Made by a program: the position numbers and the translations under genes
Notes under the pieces: generated by a model
Told to the model about the DNA's origin: nothing
The model's database searches: none
Seen by the model: only the letters and a program-made list of their open reading frames with translations
Shown: one piece after another, positions 55,512 through 64,000 of the stretch
Layout of the letters: each line of letters starts with the position of its first letter
Numbering within the stretch: the stretch's first letter is position 1
DNA from: Gonocerus acuteangulatus
Lineage: Eukaryota; Arthropoda; Insecta; Hemiptera; Coreidae
Assembly: GCA_946811695.1 (NCBI GenBank)
Contig: OX328123.1
Location: 47,572,009-47,636,008, forward strand
Length of the DNA stretch: 64,000 nt
Reading direction: 5' to 3'

Positions 55512-56108
55512 GTGAGTGGTAAAGGAAACCTTTATGGAAAGAGTTTAATTTTTTGTAGAATTTGATTTTATAAATTATGCGAATCCTGTAACATTATTAA
55601 CTGTAGTAACACAATCCAAAGGGTGTTTATTAAATAGTTTTCCATTGCTACATCACTGTTTAGTAATATTGTAACATTTTATAATAATAAGTTGTCTGTG
55701 ATGGACGCAAGGTTTGTTAATGGTCTTTACACGTTTAGCCCTTCGCCTAATTAATGGTGTTCGAGTTTGGCAAAAATCATACTCTTCCAATAAGAATAAT
55801 AAAATCAAAATAAAAAATACAACTTGAAGTGGTTTCGTAGAAATGCAGTATACTTGAAAATAGCCCTTTGGATCTCTTCCCCTTAATTCTCCGTAGAGGC
55901 AAGTAATTAATAGTTCTGTTAATTATTTAATTTACTCTGAGAGATATAAAATTTACTTAATATTTTATCTACCTATTGAAGGGGAAAATAATTTATTTGG
56001 CCTCATAAATTGTAATCTTACATCATACACCATTCTAGTTAATTCAATAAATAATAATGAATTTAATCAACAAACCTCTTTAAAGAGAGCGCTTTTTTAA
56101 CACTACAG
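55512..56108. other. Intron 5
   Basis: 597 bp, AT-rich, no repeat seen. Confidence 0.8.
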
Positions 56109-56233
56109 GTGACTCCAAAAGTAAAGAGACTCAGCATCGCTGACATTGACCTCAAGGATGGAATCCCTTTAGGACTTCTGACACCAATCACAGGACTGAA
56201 ACATCTCAACTTATCAGGAACAGGAATTGACAA
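56109..56233 (+). CDS. LRR transmembrane protein, exon 6
   Basis: Acceptor CACTACAG, donor GTAAAT. It encodes residues 344-384 (VKRLSIADIDLKDG, LKHLNLSGTGID) and ends with two bases of a codon completed by exon 7 as AAG. Confidence 0.85.
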
Positions 56234-56984
56234 GTAAATCCTTTATTTGTATTATTTATAAGTTAAATAAATGTACTCAACCCATATTGGAAATCATCAT
56301 GCGGAATAACTTTGGATTTTACTATTTTCTTGTAATTATTGTTCAACCAGATCCAAATGGTCATAGAACAATATTTTCGTGTTGATCTTAAATGTTGAAT
56401 GTTTTTAATTTTCTCTTTAACACGAACAATTCCAATGACCCAGGAACCCTATAAATATATTGTTAAAATTGCTTGATTTAAATTTGGTATGATCTATATT
56501 GTTCTTATTTTGGAATATACATCCCTTTATGATTAACTTTATAATGGAAACCAAATATTTTATATGACTTTTGGGAGTAGACTTTAATAGTTAATTAAGT
56601 ATTTTTGCATTTAATTTTGCAATGAAGGTGTTACTTAAATAAATTATTTGGCGGCCGAGAAACTATATTTTGTTCACTTTAAGGAGGATTATCGGTTATT
56701 CTAGCAACTTCGTTAATATTCTTTGCGAGTTGAAATGGTTTCTTTCCAATGTTTTCGTGATCAACGGTTTGCTTCTCTTGTTCTTGTTTTTTTTAACGGC
56801 ACATTGAAATCTAAACTATTAGGGCCGGATTATCTTCTTTCTTTTTACGATACACTAACCTCTAGGCCATCAACGCCGGGCTATCTACCACCCTTCCTAT
56901 TATAAGAAATGTAATAAAGCGACCGGAGGTCAAATTTGAATAACTTCACCACTTCCTTCACTTTTCCCGTCATTTTTTTACGCC

Positions 56985-57120
56985 TCTTCTTAAACGTACA
57001 AGGTACAGATGGAAATTCTATCAGCGGACGCTAAAAAGAGAAAAATCCCTGGTGCAGGTGGAACTCCCATCTCCTTACATGAAATTCACGGCGTTAGCCA
57101 CTAAACCAAGGGGAGACCCA
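56985..57120 (-). mobile_element. SINE family 1 relative in intron 6
   Basis: Minus strand: GGGTCTCCCCTTGGTTTAGT GG, GCTAACGCCGTGAATT tRNA-like A-box region and a degraded B box (GGAGTTCCACC). Confidence 0.55.
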
Positions 57121-57343
57121 AATTCTCTTGTTTGTAATTTTAAATTGTCAATATTTTCCCGGAATGCCACATTGGCTTATTCGGGGCTAGTAAATAATCG
57201 GTCTCAGTCTGTGAAGACCAAGTAGTAACTCTGCCTCTTGAAGCTGAATTTTCAGTATATAATTTGCATACCATGCTTCCTTTACTGTAATGTACACTTG
57301 TATATTGTTAGAGAATATTATTAATATTTTGTCTCTATTGTAG

Positions 57344-57917
57344 GTTTTACGTAGAACTGCTTTATCCTGTTCCAAGCCTATCGTCTCTCGACCTATCCCG
57401 AAATAACTTGAAGGCACTGGACGAGCGTTCAATGTCCCGACTGTCATACGTTCCTCTGGTTTACCTGGAAAGGAACCCCTTCGTCTGTGACTTGTGTCAC
57501 ATCACTCCGATGCTAGACGAAGCCTTCAACGTCAGCTGGAGAAGATCTGCTATCTGCGTGCATCCTCAGCACCTCAAAGGAAGGACTATCGTCTCGCTCA
57601 AGATCCGGGAGCTAAGTGCCTGCGAAGAGGTGCTCGACTTCAAAAGCACCACGATTTTCCCGGCCTACACGCGGCAATTCTTGTTCATTGCTGCTAGTTC
57701 TGCTGCTACGACATTGGTGTTGGTGGTTGTAGCAGTGATTGCAGGGGTGTTGTACAATCGTCGTCGGTCAGCGTGGTATTTTACCAATGAGGGGAAGCGC
57801 AAATCACCGAAATGCAACAAGAAGTTGTTAGCTGAAAAAAATGCATCTATAGCAGTAATTGACGAATTATCTAAAACCTACGAGCTGAAACCTTTGGCAA
57901 TAAACGGAAAGTTATAG
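57344..57917 (+). CDS. LRR transmembrane protein, exon 7 (last)
   Basis: Acceptor CTATTGTAG. It encodes residues 386-575 and the stop. A last LRR (LSSLDLSRNNLKAL) leads to the LRRCT cap with NPFVCDLC and the later cysteines at 456 and 478. The hydrophobic helix 497-521 (FLFIAASSAATTLVLVVVAV...) is followed by basic NRRRS, a stop-transfer signal. The 54-residue tail has no catalytic domain. A tyrosine (TYELKPL) near the C-terminus could be a sorting or phosphorylation site; this is a guess. Confidence 0.92.
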
Positions 57918-59170
57918 AAATACCTTTACACACTTTTATGTTCCAGCCAGCAGATTAATTTTTATATTAAAAACAAAAATTGACAGATTTGGTTAGCAGC
58001 ACATATTCCTGGAAGAATTTATCTTTAAATATTTTTTTATAATTCCTGAGGTTGTCAAAAAGTTTCGAAATTCTAAGATCCTAGTTTAAGGAAACTATGA
58101 TCTGAGAATAAGAGTTATTTTATTAGAGTATTATTTTATTAAGAGTAAAATACTCATGTCTCTACTGTTTATGATTAGATTCCATATGATCCCAAACTCA
58201 TAACTCTCATATTGAGAAATTGCCTTGTAAATATTGTTTAAAATAATTTAGTTTTTCCATTCCGTCGATAAGTGCCTTATATTTATGAATCTAATATATA
58301 AATACATTTCGTTATAGATGGATGGTGTTTTCAAGGGAATTAATAACGTAAAAATGCCAGTATTTAATGCCAGATTTTTTTTCTGCATAGAATATCACTC
58401 CTAAGTATTTTGAAGGCATTCCTTCTTCATTTAAGAGAAAATATAATCCCAAATAGATACTTAAGAAACAATCGATATGTTTCTGAATAATTTATTCAGT
58501 CCAGAGTGAATGTAGGGTGTTTTTATAAAATTATTCTTATGTTAGTCAAAATATTTTTTTAGCTCTTTTTTCAGTTCTATTCATATATAAATTAATATTT
58601 AAGTAATTACTTTATAGAAACAATTTTCAATTCCCAATATCAATTTGTGTAAGAAAAATGTTCAGTAATAGTGAAATTCCCAACTTTTTTTTTACACAAA
58701 TGTAAGCTATATCGTTAATGAGGAAGAAAGATTTGAACACAAGACCTCCTGAACGATGTTTGTAGTTTATGTAAATGGTACTAATTTTTCTTTAAAATGC
58801 CTTCTACTAATTTGAAAAGAAATAATAAGATAATAAATTTACATGATTTTTCCAACTTATATTTTCCACGTATTGGTTATTTCAAGTATTCGTAAGCATA
58901 ACACATATTACAGGACAGAAATTTAATATTAGAATCAAAAATTGTGGGAAATATTAATTCTTATGGGACGGGAAGCGATAAAAAAAAGGCTATAAATATC
59001 GTCAGAAGAAAAATGAGGCTTTAATATGTGAATATTCTTTTAGATTTTATTTCAAGTAAAATAACTTATAAACTGTAATAGTGAATCTTATTTTATTTCA
59101 TGAAAATGCCATCGACAAATTTAAAAACTAAATAAATAAACAAAACAAAGGCCCATAATTCGAGGCTTCT
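57918..59170. other. 3' flank of the LRR gene
   Basis: AT-rich. Possible AATAAA signals near 58831 and 59132; none can be chosen from sequence alone. Confidence 0.5.
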
Positions 59171-59508
59171 ACACACTTTAGTTTGTTACTTATGGAACTA
59201 AAGTGTCTTTGAGCACTACTTTCTTCAGTAAAAAATATATTACATAAAGTATTCTTTCATGTTAAAACTCCATTTGAAATTATTGTAAAATTAACATGAA
59301 CAGCCAAAGAAAAGTAAACATAATGTAATTAAATATATTAAAATATTTAATTACATTATGTTTACTTTTCTTTGGCTGTTCATGTTAATTTTACAATAAT
59401 TTCAAATGGAGTTTTAACATGAAAGAATACTTTATGTAATATATTTTTTACTGAAGAAAGTAGTGCTCAAAGACACTTTAGTTCCATAAGTAACAAACTA
59501 AAGTGTGT
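59171..59508. repeat. 338-bp palindrome without spacer
   Basis: 59171-59339 and 59340-59508 are reverse complements with one mismatch noted near the centre. GTAATTAAATATATTAAAAT lies at the centre (59325-59344) and again at the right edge (59507-59526). Confidence 0.95.
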
Positions 59509-59526
59509 AATTAAATATATTAAAAT

Positions 59527-60072
59527 CATACGGCATAGAACTTTGGGGATCAGCTAAGCCATCAAATATAAAAATTATCCAACGTTTCCAATCTAAAGTC
59601 CTCCGTAAAATCCTTAACGCTCCTTTCTACGTTTCAAACCTGACCATCCATCGAGACACTGATATACCCTTTGTCCATGAATTAGCCAAATCCCGATTCC
59701 TGACCTTTTTCTCAAAACTCCCAGCCCACCCCAATCCTCTTGGTAGATCCCTCTCTTCCAACGTCATCCCAGATAATCCTCCTCGACGCCTTCGCCGCCA
59801 TTGGCCACGAGACAATTTACTACTGGTTAATTTGCCTGACTCTTAAAATAATGTAAATAGTGTAAATATTGTAAATAATGTATATAGTTTAAAAAAGAGA
59901 CCAATTTTTAATTAAAGAAAGAAATACAATAACTTTCATTGGGAGTGGCAGGAATGTCTGCCTCCTCCCCTCATCTCATTCACTATGTTTTATGTATATT
60001 TAGACCAATTTTACTTATTGTACATAACTGTACAGATTGTAAATTACCAATAAAGATCAAAAAAAAAAAAAA
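59527..60072 (+). mobile_element. 5'-truncated jockey-type LINE
   Basis: The last part of ORF2, a 3' UTR with AATAAA (about 60049) and an A tail. AAATATATTAAAAT stands on both sides (59513-59526 and 60073-60086), a 14-bp TSD. Confidence 0.85.
59529..59846 (+). pseudogene. jockey-type ORF2 C-terminus
   Basis: YGIELWGSAKPSNIKIIQRF, KVLRKILNAPFYVSNLTIHR, HPNPLGRSL and RRLRRHWPRDNLL, ending at a stop. This is the C-terminal signature of jockey-clade proteins, which lack RNase H. Everything upstream is missing. Confidence 0.88.
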
Positions 60073-60086
60073 AAATATATTAAAAT

Positions 60087-61790
60087 AGTGCTAATTTACT
60101 CCGCAATTAGCTCGTGGAGTCCACTGTCTGTGATATGAACGAATTCAGATATTAATTAGAAATTTTTTCATATATTCAGGGTATATTATTAATTTTGTAT
60201 AATACAATTACTTTAATACATAATGGAAACCATGAAAATGAATATTGAATGTGTGATTCAATAATAATAAATTATATTAATAGACACACATACACAAATA
60301 TATAGTGTGATATATTTACAGTAATTAATTATTACTATTTTACTGTCAGTCAAAGGTTTACCTAAACTAACTGTACATCCATATTATTAATGTCATGTAA
60401 AACTATAGTTAAAATCATGAAGATTAGATAGTTAGCCGTCGAGGAGATAAGCAAACAGGGAATAGTTGGGATTCAGCTAAAAAAACCTCAATACGATTTT
60501 TGTAAAAAAATCTATATTCAGGACGTTCTTAAAAGTCACTTGCATCAATTGTAGCCTTAAAATAAATACATTCACCATTCATTATTTATAGCCTGTTCAA
60601 ATAGATCGAGCGGTTCGAAGGGAAAACGGGCGCTCCCTATATTCGCATGGAGAAACTGCGCAGGGAAAATTCCCTCCTTTTTAATCTTATTAGTGGGGAG
60701 CGTTTACATAAAGGATGCCTTTTTTTTTTGTTATCCTTACTTTTTGCTAAGTATTGATAAATATTAAACGCAATTTAATTGTTTGCGACACGAGGGCTTC
60801 CCTGTTACAAAACCAAAAATAATCATATTTTAGTGTTGTTCATTGGGAAGGATATTTGTAAATAGCAGAACCGCAGAAAATATTTCGCTTCTACAGGTTT
60901 GAGTATGCGCATTGAAACTGTGCGATCTATCTGAACTGTCATAACACACTATGGCAAATACAATTGCATATTTATGTATTATAATTATCATCATTTAGCT
61001 AATGTGGAAATATGTTCATTGTTTTAAATATTGTTATTTTTTACTTTGTTTTTTTTTTATATTGGAATATTTTATTTTCAAAAAATATGTACACACTTTT
61101 ATTTAGTAAATTTTTTATTATTCTTTTATTTTATATAGATACTCCCCTGATTAAATGAGTATAACTAACTTATATATTATTAAATTTAAATGCAATGTGT
61201 ACATTTAAATGGTATACGATGTAGATGTAAATAATACGATGTATAGTACATTGTTAGTGTAAATAATTATTTTTTTACTTTTTAAGATTCTATCAAGAAT
61301 TGTTTATAGTAATTGTTAATAAAGAAATTCAGTGAATTTATTTTCATAAAATCCCAACCATTCGTTTATTTTTTAATGCACATATTTTTTTTTTATAATT
61401 GCTTGATTATTGGATGGAGATTCAAAATAATTTGAATGGAGATTCAAAATAATTTGTATTTTAATTTCCATTTTTTTATCTTGGTTTTGTTTAAAAAATC
61501 ATTACAATTGATTCAAAAATTTGAAGTTTATTAATTAGAATAGACGCAGGGTATATGTGATTCATTTGCTTGATTTCTTATGTAAATGGAGGCCTCACAA
61601 TTTGATAAGGTATTTTTTTTATAAACAGTAAATATTGTACCAAAGTAAATATCCCTGTTAATAATTACCTTAAACTATTCATATTTATTTATATTGGGAG
61701 CTTGCTGGAGTAGCGATTTGATTTTTGTGAACGTTTGCTGTAGGAACCACTCCCCAGGGCATAGTAAACGAAAAATTATAGAAATATTTT
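60087..61790. other. No recognisable feature
   Basis: AT-rich DNA; short homopolymers only. Confidence 0.4.
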
Positions 61791-61796
61791 AAGTTT

Positions 61797-62595
61797 TTGA
61801 CAGACAGATCAAAATCTAGAGAAGGCACTGCATCGGCAGCTATAATAGGAAATTCTCAATTTGGCATTAAATTAAACAGCAAATCAACCGTTTTTTCAGC
61901 AGAATTGCAGGGAATACTTTTGGAATTGAAAAATATAACATAAATTCCAAATATGACAATTATTATATGTTCAGATTCCCCCAGATGTTGATGGGGGAAG
62001 TTCTCTACTCTCCCTCATCAACGTATACGAGACACACACACTTCTGACAGAGATTTTTCAAGAAATACACGACTTACAAACTTACAGCATACATGTAGTG
62101 CTTCTTTGGATACCTGGACATCTCAGGGAACACAGAAGCTGACAAATATGCTAAACAAGTCACAGAAAAATGTACAGTCGACGTGGAAGAATTGACGGTG
62201 CAGGACTTACAGACTAACATAAAAAATCACTTACAAAATGAATGGCAAAAAACGTGGACGAACATGACAAACAACAAACTAAGAGAAATCAAGAAACCCG
62301 TTTGTGTTGTGCCCTCCAGCAACCGATCGAGCAGAAGAGACGAGGTCGTCCTTACTCGATTGCGGATCGGGCATTCGTTACTGACACATCGCCATTGATT
62401 GACGAGACAGGACGGACCAGTTTGTGCCATCTGCAACACAAACTTGACTATTAAACGCATACTAACTGACTGCAAAGAACGAGAAAGATTAAACCTGACA
62501 TACGACATGACTGAACTCTTGACAGAAGACAGTCCACACATAAACACAATAATCACCCACCTCAAAGATACAAACATCTACAATTACATTTAGAA
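61797..62595 (+). pseudogene. LINE ORF2 relic: RNase H and C-terminus
   Basis: TDRSKSREGTASAAII and FSAELQGILLELKN (first two RNase H motifs, glycine of TDGS changed), IICSDSP, LLWIPGHL, then after frame changes ADKYAKQVTEK. The best frame (62183-62593) has SSRRDEVVLTRLRIGHSLLT and CAICNTNLTIKRILTDC, where the zinc-motif histidine is arginine. Several stops and shifts. Confidence 0.8.
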
Positions 62596-62717
62596 TAAAC
62601 ACATTGTAGAAATTATAATAACATATATGACTTAACGTGAAGTAAAGTAATGGACTTCAAAACCTAAAATTTTTTCAAGCTTTTTTCTAGAAAAATGTAC
62701 TTAATCATTATGTTTAT

Positions 62718-62721
<4 letters not shown>

Positions 62722-62766
<45 letters not shown>
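62722..62766. repeat. (TA)n microsatellite
   Basis: About 22 TA units next to a SINE. Confidence 0.95.
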
Positions 62767-62769
<3 letters not shown>

Positions 62770-62801
62770 GTTAAAATTTAAATAAATAAATAATTTATTT
62801 A

Positions 62802-63003
62802 AATTTTAACGTCCATTTATTAATATTACAACGAAGTTTAGGACGGGTTATCTACAGGTTACCACCCTTTTCTAGCCAGGATAGGGTTGATGCCTTTTCT
62901 TTTTTCGAAAGAAAAGCCACCACCCCTAGTGGGAATCGAACCCACGCCCTTTGGCACGGAGTGTTAAGTGCTCACGCCTTAACCCTCACGGACATCGGGT
63001 CTC
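62802..63003 (-). mobile_element. SINE family 2, full-length
   Basis: Minus strand: GGAGACCCGATGTCCGTGAG head, B box GGTTCGATTCC, GGTGGCTTTTC, CCTGGCTAGAAAAGGGTGG, and AATGGACGTTAAAATTT end. The tail region is part of a 46-bp palindrome at 62767-62812. Confidence 0.8.
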
Positions 63004-63213
63004 CATATATATATACACTTTTGAGAACTTCATACTTTCCATTTTAAAATAATTTTCAATTACTAAAATATTCTAGATTTTTTGCAACTTTTTATAATTC
63101 TTTCTTCAGTGGTTTCTACCGCCAACTTTTAAAAAAGAGCGAATCGCTACTGTCGCAAGCTCTGCATTCAATATAAATAAAAAATAAGTTTTTGAAAAAT
63201 TATTATTATTGTT

Positions 63214-63216
<3 letters not shown>

Positions 63217-63256
<40 letters not shown>

Positions 63257-63285
63257 AATAATATATATATATATATACACATGTA
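63217..63285. repeat. (TA)n microsatellite pair
   Basis: Two TA runs separated by AAACAATA. Confidence 0.9.
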
Positions 63286-63293
63286 TATGTAGA

Positions 63294-63806
63294 CAGTAGA
63301 TTCTCCCTTATCCGGCGTTCTCTTATCTGTCACTCTCACTAATTCGGCGGTCTCCCAGAAGAATGAGTGACGGATCTCGGAACTCCCTGGAGGTAGACCG
63401 GCTCGAGGGCTCCTAGCTTCTATGCTTAGCTTGCCAAACATTTGTTTCGTGATATTTCATTGAATGGAAGTTTAAGAAGCCATATATGTTTCGTTTTAGA
63501 GGCAGGAACTTGGGGTTCTATTAAGAAAATATATGTTTCTTCTTAGGCACCTGCGGCGTGAATGCCTCATTTTAGCCAGTCTAGTTCGAACATTCATCGC
63601 TAGTGGTGAGCAAGTTTTAAAAGTAATAATAATATGTAATATTTTAAATATGCAATTTTAAAAATGTTACATATTATTATATATTCAAATAATAAGGTAT
63701 TTCTAATACAGAACTAACCGCGTCTTACTAAATTCCCTAATCTGGCGTTTTCTTAAGTCCGACTCCACCCCGGTCCCTAAGACGCCGGATTAGGGAGAGT
63801 CATCTG
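63294..63806. mobile_element. pogo/Tigger-type MITE
   Basis: Ends CAGTAGATTCTCCCTTATCC (left) and CAGATGACTCTCCCTAATCC (right, reversed), both leading into CGGCG. TA follows the right end; the left flank is GA, so the expected TA duplication is imperfect. 513 bp, no transposase. Confidence 0.75.
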
Positions 63807-63808
63807 TA

Positions 63809-64000
63809 TAGATTTATACAAAGCATGTCAAAAAATGGATAGAGGGGAAAATCAAACGAAATGTAGTAAATATTTAAAGTACAATTACTAAAATAAAATT
63901 GCACTGTTAGAATTATAATGCCTCAGTCGAAAGCTACAAACTGAACTGGCAGCGAATACGTATTGGATCACAGAGAGGGTTTCCGGGAATTTTTCTTCGA
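63809..64000. other. No recognisable feature
   Basis: Window edge, nothing supported. Confidence 0.4.

Noticed and set aside
1..64000. CRISPR arrays, operons or bacterial genes
   Set aside because: The tandem repeats lack unique spacers, exons are spliced, and all long frames are of eukaryotic transposons.

Overview
The window is AT-rich eukaryotic DNA from an arthropod, probably an insect. The evidence is spliced coding exons with GT/AG borders, tRNA-derived SINEs, I/R1-group and jockey-type LINEs, a Gypsy-like gag-pro, hAT, pogo, Harbinger and mariner relics, and long (TA)n tracts. No bacterial gene, CRISPR array or convincing functional tRNA gene was seen. The species cannot be named from the sequence.

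The one host gene I can build runs on the + strand from about 29.13 to 57.92 kb. Seven exons (29127-29303, 32979-33164, 35588-35833, 38568-38780, 55296-55511, 56109-56233, 57344-57917) join in frame into a 575-residue cell-surface protein. It has a signal peptide, an LRRNT, about a dozen leucine-rich repeats, an LRRCT, one transmembrane helix and a short cytoplasmic tail. Its introns are filled with transposable elements; intron 4 alone is 16.5 kb.

Left part (1-28 kb): an 8-bp-TSD hAT element (5514-8568) carries a decayed transposase piece and a Gypsy-like gag-pro. A second family of TA-rich elements (family B) splits a SINE. A Harbinger-type MITE and a 5'-truncated LINE follow. Between 16.4 and 28.3 kb there is a nest: family A elements, a full-length LINE with two intact ORFs inserted in one of them (15-bp TSD), another family A copy inside that LINE, and a SINE inside that copy.

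Middle (28-55 kb): LRR exons 1-4, a 30-bp minisatellite, a Helitron pair with 124-bp repeats, an inverted duplication that preserves the pre-insertion site of a family A copy, a damaged second LINE, and a 3.7-kb foldback element with hAT-type TIR and 8-bp TSD. Two copies of a small element inside family A carry a hammerhead-ribozyme-like motif.

Right part (55-64 kb): LRR exons 5-7, a 338-bp palindrome joined to a truncated jockey insertion, a decayed LINE 3' part, a SINE and a pogo/Tigger-type MITE. Apart from the LRR gene, coding sequence here belongs to transposons. They do not work with the host gene except by enlarging its introns and perhaps altering its transcripts.
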